NCBI RefSeq assembly: GCF_028649475.1
Contig: NZ_JAQSIP010000001.1
Span: 310,001-374,000 of the forward strand
DNA length: 64,000 bases
Direction: 5' to 3'
Origin: Curvibacter cyanobacteriorum
GTDB lineage: Bacteria > Pseudomonadota > Gammaproteobacteria > Burkholderiales > Burkholderiaceae_C
The translations under genes were made by a program, and so were the position numbers. Positions 55,205 through 64,000 of this stretch are shown here, one piece after another; positions within the stretch are counted from its first letter, which is position 1, and every line of letters starts with the position of its first letter. Under the pieces are notes generated by a model. That model searched no databases. It worked only from the letters and a program-made list of their open reading frames with translations, and was not told the origin of the DNA.

Positions 55205-55244
55205 AAGCCGGCCGTCCCCCGCGAGGGGGGCGGCCGGCTTTTTT
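55205..55244 (+). terminator. strong hfq terminator
   Basis: A 16-bp stem: AAGCCGGCCGTCCCCC (55205-55220), loop GCGA, and its complement at 55225-55240 with one G-U wobble, then TTTTTT. It lies just 15 bases before hflX, so hflX is either reached by read-through or has a promoter overlapping the hairpin. Confidence 0.93.
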
Positions 55245-55259
55245 ACAGGCTACGTTCAT

Positions 55260-56432
55260 TTGACTGACAAGAATTCACCAGCACCCACCCCGGTCATCCT
55301 TGTGGGGGTGGACCTGGGTGGTCCCCATTTTGATGCGGACCTCGAAGAATTGGGCTTGCTGGCCCAGACCGCGGGCTTGGCGCCCGTGGCCCGCATCACC
55401 TGCAAGCGCCGCGCACCCGATGCCGCGCTGTTCGTGGGCAGCGGCAAGGCCGATGAGATCCGTTTCATGGCCGAGCAGCACGGCGCCGTCGAGGTGCTGT
55501 TTGACCAATCCCTGAGCCCCGCGCAACAGCGCAACCTGGAGCGTCACCTCGGCTTGCCGGTCAACGACCGGACCTTGCTCATCCTCGAGATCTTTGCCCA
55601 GCGCGCGCGCAGCTTCGAGGGCAAGTTGCAGGTCGAACTGGCCCGGCTGCAGTACATCAGCACCCGCCTGGTCCGCCGTTGGTCCCACTTGGAGCGGCAG
55701 CGCGGGGGCATTGGCACCCGGGGCGGCCCTGGCGAAACCCAGATCGAACTGGACCGCCGCATGATTGGTGAGGCCATCAAGCGCACCAAGGAGCGGCTCG
55801 AGAAGGTCAAGCGCCAGCGCAACACCCAGCGCCGCCAGCGCGAGCGCCGCGACACCTTCAACATCTCCCTGGTGGGCTACACCAACGCGGGCAAATCGAC
55901 CTTGTTCAATGCACTGGTCAAGGCCCGTGCCTATGCGGCCGACCAGCTGTTTGCCACGCTCGACACAACAACCCGCCAGCTCTACCTGGGGGAGGCCGGG
56001 CGCTCGGTGTCGCTGTCCGACACCGTGGGGTTCATCCGCGACCTGCCGCACGGTCTGATCGATGCCTTCCAGGCCACGCTGCAGGAGGCGGCCGATGCCG
56101 ACCTGCTGCTGCACGTGGTCGATGCCGCCAACCCCGACTACCCCGAACAGCTGCAGGAAGTGCAGCGGGTGTTGGCCGAGATCGGGGCGGCGGACGTGCC
56201 GCAGCTGCTGGTCTTCAACAAGCTCGACGCGATCGAGGCCGAACAACAACCGTTGAACCTTCAAGACACTTTTGAGCTCGAAGGACGGCAGGTGACGCGG
56301 GTGTTTCTGAGTGCGCGCAGCGGCAAAGGCTTGCCCGTCCTGCGACAACAACTGGCAGCGTTGGCCCTGGCCCACGCTCAGCCTGGAGAACCCGGAGACC
56401 CTGGACCGGAATTGGCCCCGGTCCCCTTCTGA
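55260..56432 (+). CDS. hflX: ribosome-splitting GTPase HflX
   Basis: Encodes 390 residues. The HflX N-terminal domain (ARITCKRRAPDAALFVGSGKADEI, then FDQSLSPAQQRNLER) precedes a GTPase domain with P-loop GYTNAGKST, LDTTTR switch I and DTVGFIRDLPH switch II. HflX splits stalled ribosomes after stress. The start is TTG 55260, because the conserved N-terminus needs it; ACAGG lies ten bases upstream. Confidence 0.95.
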   Translation: MTDKNSPAPTPVILVGVDLGGPHFDADLEELGLLAQTAGLAPVARITCKRRAPDAALFVGSGKADEIRFMAEQHGAVEVLFDQSLSPAQQRNLERHLGLPVNDRTLLILEIFAQRARSFEGKLQVELARLQYISTRLVRRWSHLERQRGGIGTRGGPGETQIELDRRMIGEAIKRTKERLEKVKRQRNTQRRQRERRDTFNISLVGYTNAGKSTLFNALVKARAYAADQLFATLDTTTRQLYLGEAGRSVSLSDTVGFIRDLPHGLIDAFQATLQEAADADLLLHVVDAANPDYPEQLQEVQRVLAEIGAADVPQLLVFNKLDAIEAEQQPLNLQDTFELEGRQVTRVFLSARSGKGLPVLRQQLAALALAHAQPGEPGDPGPELAPVPF

Positions 56433-56472
56433 TTGGGCACAATCGGGAACGAACAAGAAAAGAGCAACGCTA

Positions 56473-57816
56473 ATGAACTTCAATACCAAGGCCTTGGGCT
56501 GGACATCGGTGTCTGGCCGTATCAGGGGGATGTTCAATCTCAACGATCCCCGCTGGGGGCGCGGTGACGATTCGTCTGGCGATCGGGGGCGGCCTGAAAA
56601 AGACCCCCAGGATCCCCGCAAAGGGCAGGGCGCTCAGCCGCCTGACCTGGACGAGTTGTGGCGTGACCTCAACCGCAAGTTGGGCAAGCTCTTTGGTGGC
56701 AATGGCGGCGGTCAGGGCGGTGGCTCGGGCAGCAACGGTTCGGGCGGCGGGTACCAGCCCGACTTCAAGAACGCCGGCCTGGGCCTGGGCCTGGTGGCCG
56801 CGGTGGCCCTGCTGATCTGGCTGGGCACGGGTTTCTTCATCGTGCAAGAAGGCCAGCAGGCCGTGATCACCCAGTTCGGTCGCTACAAGTCGACCGTGGG
56901 GGCGGGTTTCAACTGGCGCCTGCCGTACCCGATCCAGCGCCATGAGCTGGTGTTTGTGACCCAGATCCGCTCGGTTGACGTCGGCCGTGACACGGTGATC
57001 AAGAGCACCGGTCTGCGCGAGTCGGCGATGCTGACCGAGGACGAGAACATCGTCGAGATCAAGTTCGCGGTGCAGTACCGCCTGAACGATGCCCGTGCCT
57101 GGCTGTTCGAATCCAAGAACCCCGGCGAGGCCGTGGTGCAGGCCGCCGAGACGGCGGTGCGCGAGGTGGTGGGCAAGATGCGCATGGACACGGCCCTGGC
57201 CGACGAGCGCGACCAGATCGCACCGCGCGTGCGCACCCTGATGCAAAGCATCCTCGACCGCTACAAGGTGGGCGTCGAGGTCGTGGGCATCAACCTGCAG
57301 CAAGGCGGCGTGCGTCCGCCCGAGCAAGTGCAGTCGGCTTTTGACGATGTGCTCAAGGCCGGTCAGGAACGCGAGCGCGCCAAGAACGAAGCGCAGGCCT
57401 ACGCCAACGACGTGGTGCCGCGCGCGGTCGGTTCGGCCTCGCGCCTCAAGGAAGAAGCCGACGCCTACAAGGCCCGCATCGTGGCACAGGCCCAGGGTGA
57501 TGCCCAGCGCTTCAAGTCGGTGCTGGCCGAGTACCAGAAGGCGCCGCAGGTGACCCGCGACCGCATGTACATCGACACCATGCAGCAGATCTACGGCAAC
57601 GTCAGCAAGGTGCTGATCGAGTCCCGCCAGGGGGGCAGCATGCTCTACATGCCGCTGGACAAGCTGCTGCAGATGCCGGCCACCGGCGCACCGGCTGACG
57701 CGGCGCCTGCCGCGACCGTGCCCGCAGCGCAAACGCCGGCGACGGGTCCTTCCAATTTTTCCAGCGACGCCCGGGCCCGTGACAACGGCCGCTCGCGTGA
57801 TCGTGACTCGCGCTAG
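56473..57816 (+). CDS. hflK: FtsH protease modulator HflK
   Basis: Encodes 447 residues. A Gly/Ser/Gln-rich cytoplasmic segment (about 60-95) precedes one transmembrane helix, AGLGLGLVAAVALLIWLGTGFF. The SPFH/band-7 domain follows (VQEGQQAVITQFGRY), then a coiled coil and a Pro/Ala tail. With HflC it forms the cage around FtsH. Start at 56473 gives the N-terminus typical of the family; ATG 56530 is less likely. Confidence 0.95.
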   Translation: MNFNTKALGWTSVSGRIRGMFNLNDPRWGRGDDSSGDRGRPEKDPQDPRKGQGAQPPDLDELWRDLNRKLGKLFGGNGGGQGGGSGSNGSGGGYQPDFKNAGLGLGLVAAVALLIWLGTGFFIVQEGQQAVITQFGRYKSTVGAGFNWRLPYPIQRHELVFVTQIRSVDVGRDTVIKSTGLRESAMLTEDENIVEIKFAVQYRLNDARAWLFESKNPGEAVVQAAETAVREVVGKMRMDTALADERDQIAPRVRTLMQSILDRYKVGVEVVGINLQQGGVRPPEQVQSAFDDVLKAGQERERAKNEAQAYANDVVPRAVGSASRLKEEADAYKARIVAQAQGDAQRFKSVLAEYQKAPQVTRDRMYIDTMQQIYGNVSKVLIESRQGGSMLYMPLDKLLQMPATGAPADAAPAATVPAAQTPATGPSNFSSDARARDNGRSRDRDSR

Positions 57817-57827
57817 GGAGTAGCTTC

Positions 57828-58739
57828 GTGAATCGAATCGGATTTTTCATTTCCTCCCTGCTGGTGCTGCTGGCCCTGGCCAGCTCCACCCTGTTCGTGG
57901 TGGACCAGCGCCAGTTTGGCGTGGTCTATGCCTTGGGTCAGATCAAGGAAGTCATCACCGAGCCCGGCCTGAACTTCAAGCTGCCGCCGCCGTTCCAGAA
58001 CGTGTCCTACATCGACAAGCGCCTGCTGACGCTGGACGGCAACGACATCGAGCCCATGCTGACCGCTGAGAAGCAGCGCGTGGTGATCGACTGGTACGTG
58101 CGCTGGCGCATCACCGACCCGAGCGAGTACATCCGCAACGTGGGTCTGGACGAAAGCGCTGGTGCCAACCAGCTGAACCGAGTGGTGCGCAACGCCTTCC
58201 AGGAAGAAGTCAACAAGCGCACCGTGAAAGAGCTGCTGTCGCTCAAGCGCGATGCCCTGATGACCGACGTGCGCCGTGAAGTGCTGGCCGTGGTCAAGGG
58301 CGCCAAGCCCTGGGGGGTGGACGTGGTCGACGTGCGCATCACGCGCGTGGACTATGTGGATGCGATCACCGAATCGGTGTACCGCCGCATGGAAGCCGAG
58401 CGCAAGCGCGTGGCCAATGAACTGCGCTCCACCGGGGGCGCCGAGGGCGAAAAGATCCGCGCCGATGCCGATCGCCAGCGTGAAGTCACCATCGCCAACG
58501 CCTACCGCGAAGCCCAGCAGATCAAGGGTGAGGGCGATGCCGAGGCGGCCCGCATCTACGCCGAAGCCTTTGGCAAGGACCCGGCCTTCGCGCAGTTCTA
58601 CCGCAGCCTCGACGCCTACAAGGCCACGCTCAACAAGAAGAGCGATGTGGTCGTGGTGGATCCCGCCAGCTCCGAGTTCTTCCGGGTCTTCCGCGGCGGT
58701 GCCAGCGGTGCAGCGGCCGCCGCAGCCGCCAAGAAGTGA
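57828..58739 (+). CDS. hflC: FtsH protease modulator HflC
   Basis: Encodes 303 residues from a GTG start with GGAG nine bases upstream. An N-terminal signal anchor (GFFISSLLVLLALASSTLFVV) is followed by the SPFH domain (VDQRQFGVVYALGQIKEVITEPGLNFKLP) and coiled coil (EAERKRVANELRSTGGAEGEKIRADADRQREV-type region). It partners HflK, 12 bases upstream. Confidence 0.95.
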   Translation: MNRIGFFISSLLVLLALASSTLFVVDQRQFGVVYALGQIKEVITEPGLNFKLPPPFQNVSYIDKRLLTLDGNDIEPMLTAEKQRVVIDWYVRWRITDPSEYIRNVGLDESAGANQLNRVVRNAFQEEVNKRTVKELLSLKRDALMTDVRREVLAVVKGAKPWGVDVVDVRITRVDYVDAITESVYRRMEAERKRVANELRSTGGAEGEKIRADADRQREVTIANAYREAQQIKGEGDAEAARIYAEAFGKDPAFAQFYRSLDAYKATLNKKSDVVVVDPASSEFFRVFRGGASGAAAAAAAKK

Positions 58740-58748
58740 GTCCCCGTT

Positions 58749-58937
58749 TTGGCGCTGGATGCCCTGTGGCTGGCCCTGGCCTTCGTCCTGGTGATTGAGG
58801 GGCTGTTCCCCTTCATCTCACCGGGCGGCTGGCGCCAGACCTTCAGCCGTCTTTTGCAGCTGCAAGACGGCCAGATTCGCTTCGTGGGCCTGCTCAGCAT
58901 CCTCGCTGGTTTGGCCCTGGTGTGGACCCTCTTCTGA
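58749..58937 (+). CDS. DUF2065 small membrane protein
   Basis: Encodes 62 residues with two hydrophobic helices around LVIEGLFPFISPGGWRQTF, the DUF2065 signature. The start is probably TTG 58749, ten bases after hflC. DUF2065 usually lies between hflC and hisZ or purA. The function is unknown. Confidence 0.85.
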   Translation: MALDALWLALAFVLVIEGLFPFISPGGWRQTFSRLLQLQDGQIRFVGLLSILAGLALVWTLF

Positions 58938-58989
58938 GTGGTCCCGCCAACATCTGTAAAATCGCGTTTTTAACAGCCCCCCTTCATCC

Positions 58990-61525
<2,536 letters not shown>

Positions 61526-61563
61526 TTGGTTTTTACTTTTCCCGACAATTTCAACAATAATGA

Positions 61564-61593
61564 GCCCGCTGCCCTGGCGCAGCGGGCTTTTTT
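61564..61593 (+). terminator. purA terminator
   Basis: GCCCGCTGC (61564-61572), loop CCTGGC, GCAGCGGGC (61579-61587), then TTTTTT. It lies 25 bases before the next gene, which may be expressed by read-through. Confidence 0.9.
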
Positions 61594-61617
61594 GGTGACC
61601 CACCCAGGAGCTATCCG

Positions 61618-62142
61618 ATGCTGACCGAAGACGGCAAACACCTGTACGTGAGCTACGACGAGTACCACAGCCTCATTGAAAAACTGGCCATCAAGATCCA
61701 CCAGTCGGGCTGGCAGTTTGACACCATCCTGTGTCTGGCCCGTGGCGGCATGCGCCCCGGCGACATCCTGAGCCGCATTTTCGACAAGCCCCTGGCCATC
61801 ATGTCGACCAGCTCCTACCGCGCCGAAGCCGGCACGGTGCAGGGCCACCTCGACATCGCCCGCTTCATCACCACCCCCAAGGGGGAGATCGCCGGCCGCG
61901 TGCTGCTGGTCGATGACCTGGCGGATTCGGGCCACACCCTGAACGCCGTGATCAACATGCTGAAGACCAACTACAGCCCGATCACCGAGCTGCGCAGCGC
62001 GGTCATCTGGACCAAGCAGGTCTCGATTTTCAGCCCCGACTACTCGGTGGAATACCTGCCGACCAACCCCTGGATCCACCAGCCCTTCGAGAGCTACGAC
62101 AGCCTGCGCCCCGAGAAGCTGCTGGAGAAGTGGAAGATCTGA
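61618..62142 (+). CDS. purine-type phosphoribosyltransferase
   Basis: Encodes 174 residues of the type I PRTase fold. The PRPP motif is VLLVDDLADSGHTLNAV; the N-terminal part has ILCLARGGMRPGDILSRIF. It resembles bacterial xanthine/hypoxanthine-guanine phosphoribosyltransferases and follows purA, suggesting purine salvage. The base specificity is not certain. AGGAG precedes the start. Confidence 0.87.
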   Translation: MLTEDGKHLYVSYDEYHSLIEKLAIKIHQSGWQFDTILCLARGGMRPGDILSRIFDKPLAIMSTSSYRAEAGTVQGHLDIARFITTPKGEIAGRVLLVDDLADSGHTLNAVINMLKTNYSPITELRSAVIWTKQVSIFSPDYSVEYLPTNPWIHQPFESYDSLRPEKLLEKWKI

Positions 62143-62267
62143 GCGCGCCCGCCAGTCCCTGCTTTGGCCCTGGCGGCCGGGTCGCCATGATCGGGCGATT
62201 CAGCCGCCCCTGAAGCCACCCGGACGCGCGCTGAGCCGCCGCCAGGCATGGCCCACAAGCCCGCATC

Positions 62268-62305
62268 AAAAAAGCCCTGTTGGCGTTCGCCAGCAGGGCT
62301 TTTTT
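62268..62305. terminator. bidirectional terminator
   Basis: AAAAAAGCCCTG-T-TGGC (62268-62284) pairs with GCCA-G-CAGGGCTTTTTT (62289-62305), tetraloop GTTC. It serves the convergent phosphoribosyltransferase and MinD-like genes. Confidence 0.92.
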
Positions 62306-62337
62306 GTCGGCGCTTCAGTGCCCCTGGGGGGCCGGGC

Positions 62338-63150
62338 TCAGCCCTGCATCAGCACGGTTTCGTCGATCTTGTTGGCCAGCTGGGCAATCGCCAGCGCGGC
62401 CGGGCTGTTGGGGTTGTGCAGCGACAGCAGCTGGCGCCGCATGACAGCGTCGCGCACCGACGGGTCGGCCGGGATGTCGCCCAGGTGGATCAGGCGCACC
62501 GGGCGGCCCGTGTCGGTGCTGACAAAACGGTCCAGCACCTGCTGCAGCTGACCCGTGATGGCGCGGCCGTCGCCGGGGCGCACGGTCTGGTTGATGATCA
62601 TGCGCACATGGCGGCGCTTTTGCTGCATCGACAGCACCTTGATGGCCGCGTAAGCATCGGTCAGCGAGGTGGGCTCCGGGGTGGCCACGATCAGCACTTC
62701 GCCGGCCAGCGAGATGGCGAACAGCACCACGTCCGAGATGCCTGCGCCGGTGTCCAGCAGCACCACATCAAACCGTGGCAGCAGGCCCTTGAGCACCCGC
62801 ACGAACTCATCCCGCACCTCGGGGGTGAGGCGCGAATACTCGACCATGCCCGAGCCCGCGAGCAGCACCGAGAAGCCGCCTGGCGCCTTCACGATGGCCT
62901 GGTCCACGGTGGCCTTGCCGGTGAAGACATCGTGCAGCGTGACCTTGGGGTGCAGGTTCAGCACCACGTCTAGGTTGGCCAGGCCCAGGTCGGCGTCGAG
63001 CACCAGCACGCGCTGACCACGGCGCGTCAGCGCCGCCGCCAGGTTGGCCGCCACAAAGGTTTTACCGACGCCGCCTTTGCCACTGGTGATGGCCATGACC
63101 TTGGCCGAGACGGCGGCCGGGTGGAGGGTGGGTTTCAGCGCTTCGCTCAT
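62338..63150 (-). CDS. MinD/ParA-type ATPase, FlhG-like
   Basis: Encodes 270 residues. The deviant Walker A is TSGKGGVGKT (Lys25 and Lys30), then VLVLDADLGLANLDVVLNL and DVVLLDTGAGISDVVLFA. The pattern is that of the FlhG/FleN/YlxH branch of MinD-like ATPases, which set flagellar number and place. No flagellar gene is near, so another placement role is possible. It follows the diguanylate cyclase gene by four bases, in one operon. Confidence 0.85.
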   Translation of the reverse strand: MSEALKPTLHPAAVSAKVMAITSGKGGVGKTFVAANLAAALTRRGQRVLVLDADLGLANLDVVLNLHPKVTLHDVFTGKATVDQAIVKAPGGFSVLLAGSGMVEYSRLTPEVRDEFVRVLKGLLPRFDVVLLDTGAGISDVVLFAISLAGEVLIVATPEPTSLTDAYAAIKVLSMQQKRRHVRMIINQTVRPGDGRAITGQLQQVLDRFVSTDTGRPVRLIHLGDIPADPSVRDAVMRRQLLSLHNPNSPAALAIAQLANKIDETVLMQG

Positions 63151-63154
63151 CTAT

Positions 63155-63928
63155 TCACTTTCGGTTGGCGCTGTCGGCCGGGTCGCTGAGGTAGGGGTCC
63201 ATGTCGTCGGTGACGGGGTCGGGCAGGTGGTTGAACAACAAGCCTTTCTCCTCGGCACTGACCGTGCTGTCGGGGGGGAAGTCGAGGCAGACCCGGTTTC
63301 GACCCTCGGACTTGGCACGGTACAACTGGTGATCGGCCCGGTCGATCCAGGCCGGGATGCTGGCCTTGACCCAGGGCAGGGTGAAGGAGCCTCCGATGCT
63401 CACCGTCACATGAATCTGCAGCCCCGGTTCAATCGTGATCGGCGTGCTTTCGACGATGCTGCGAATCCGTTCTGCGACCGCCTCGCCAAACGCCGCTTGG
63501 CAACCTGGCAGGACGACAGCGAACTCTTCGCCCCCGTAGCGGGCCAGGGTGTCCATGGGACGCACACAGCCGGCCAGGGTTTGGGCCACCGCTTGCAGCA
63601 CCAAGTCACCCGCGGGGTGGCCATGGTTGTCGTTGACGGCCTTGAAGTGGTCGATGTCCAGCATCAGCAGCAAGGCCGATTCGCCGGTGCGCGTGACGCG
63701 GTCCACCTCGCGCTCCAGCACCGCGCGGAACTGTCGCCGGTTGGCCAGCCCCGTCAGTGGGTCTTTGAGGGACAGCTCACACAAACCGTCAATCAGGTTC
63801 TGCAGGTAGCCGGTGGGCGAGTCAGCTTCAGGGAGCGCGTGTTCCTCGTCCTGGGCCAACAGGGCCTGTGCGGTATCGAGGCGCAGTTTGCTCAGTTCGA
63901 TCGTTGCAGAGGCCGGGGAAGAGGACAC
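63155..63928 (-). CDS. diguanylate cyclase (GGDEF domain)
   Basis: Encodes 257 residues. The N-terminal 50 residues are a short helical region without a recognised sensor. The GGDEF domain has LKDPLTGLANRRQF, the active site GGEEF (132-136), and RPMD (123-126) exactly five residues upstream, the product-inhibition I-site. It makes cyclic-di-GMP from GTP and should be feedback-controlled. It has no membrane segment. Upstream sequence to the window end (63929-64000) must hold its promoter; I cannot identify it. Confidence 0.93.
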   Translation of the reverse strand: MSSSPASATIELSKLRLDTAQALLAQDEEHALPEADSPTGYLQNLIDGLCELSLKDPLTGLANRRQFRAVLEREVDRVTRTGESALLLMLDIDHFKAVNDNHGHPAGDLVLQAVAQTLAGCVRPMDTLARYGGEEFAVVLPGCQAAFGEAVAERIRSIVESTPITIEPGLQIHVTVSIGGSFTLPWVKASIPAWIDRADHQLYRAKSEGRNRVCLDFPPDSTVSAEEKGLLFNHLPDPVTDDMDPYLSDPADSANRK

Positions 63929-64000
63929 GAAGGGTCTGGGGCAAGAGTTTGGGCGAGTTTAACAGTACCGTTTGTCTTGCTCCGCCGAGAAAAGCCGGCC

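Overview
The window looks like a chromosomal segment of a betaproteobacterium, most likely order Burkholderiales and probably family Comamonadaceae. The reasons are high GC, the gene orders sucA-sucB-lpd-zapE, scpB-rluB-ndk-rlmN-pilW-rodZ-ispG-hisS-yfgM-bamB-der-hfq-hflX-hflK-hflC-hisZ-purA and thrS-infC-rpmI-rplT-pheS-pheT-ihfA-merR, and a tRNA-Pro after merR. No phage, insertion sequence, rRNA operon or CRISPR array is visible. Species assignment would need a database search.

Layout. 0-7.4 kb: a small lipoprotein, a Bax-inhibitor-1 protein, a GlcG/HbpS protein, a leftward iron-uptake operon (bfd, a possible micro-ORF, tonB, exbB, exbD) behind a promoter whose spacer is a Fur-like palindrome, a histone-H1-like/SWIB fusion, rraA, a DMT transporter and a gamma-glutamylcyclotransferase-like gene. 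7.4-9.0 kb: isocitrate lyase behind an AT-rich control region with two dyads exactly 30 bp apart. 9.1-17.6 kb: the translation operon thrS-infC-rpmI-rplT-pheS-pheT-ihfA, then merR and tRNA-Pro(GGG). The thrS leader has a good sigma-70 promoter, a 13-codon threonine-containing leader peptide and mutually exclusive hairpins ending in a terminator, which together look like a transcription attenuator.

17.9-20.8 kb: three overlapping genes encode a DUF2256 zinc-ribbon protein, a photolyase-like protein with its FAD domain at the N-terminus (apparently permuted), and a complete photolyase/cryptochrome. 20.9-30.0 kb is the most unusual part. Seven tightly coupled genes encode a carrier protein, an acyl-CoA-dehydrogenase-like flavoprotein, a seryl-tRNA-synthetase-like amino acid:[carrier protein] ligase, a DUF1839 protein with a plausible papain/BtrH-like Cys-His-Asp signature, a GH2 beta-mannosidase-like protein with an altered acid/base motif, a fusion of two exosortase-type alpha/beta hydrolase domains, and a FemAB/CelD-type acyltransferase. 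The likely promoter has a run of ten G inside an exact 17-bp spacer between TTGTAA and TATGAT, the arrangement of a slipped-strand phase-variation switch. The working hypothesis is a phase-variable pathway that loads an amino acid on a carrier protein and transfers it, perhaps modified, to a surface glycan or wall component.

30.3-38 kb: the 2-oxoglutarate dehydrogenase genes, zapE and a periplasmic coiled-coil protein. 38-43 kb: a PP2C phosphatase, a DinG-type Fe-S helicase whose end overlaps bamD tail-to-tail, and rluD. 43-62 kb: the housekeeping run from scpB to purA plus a phosphoribosyltransferase. 62.3-63.9 kb: a leftward pair encoding a MinD/FlhG-type ATPase and a diguanylate cyclase.
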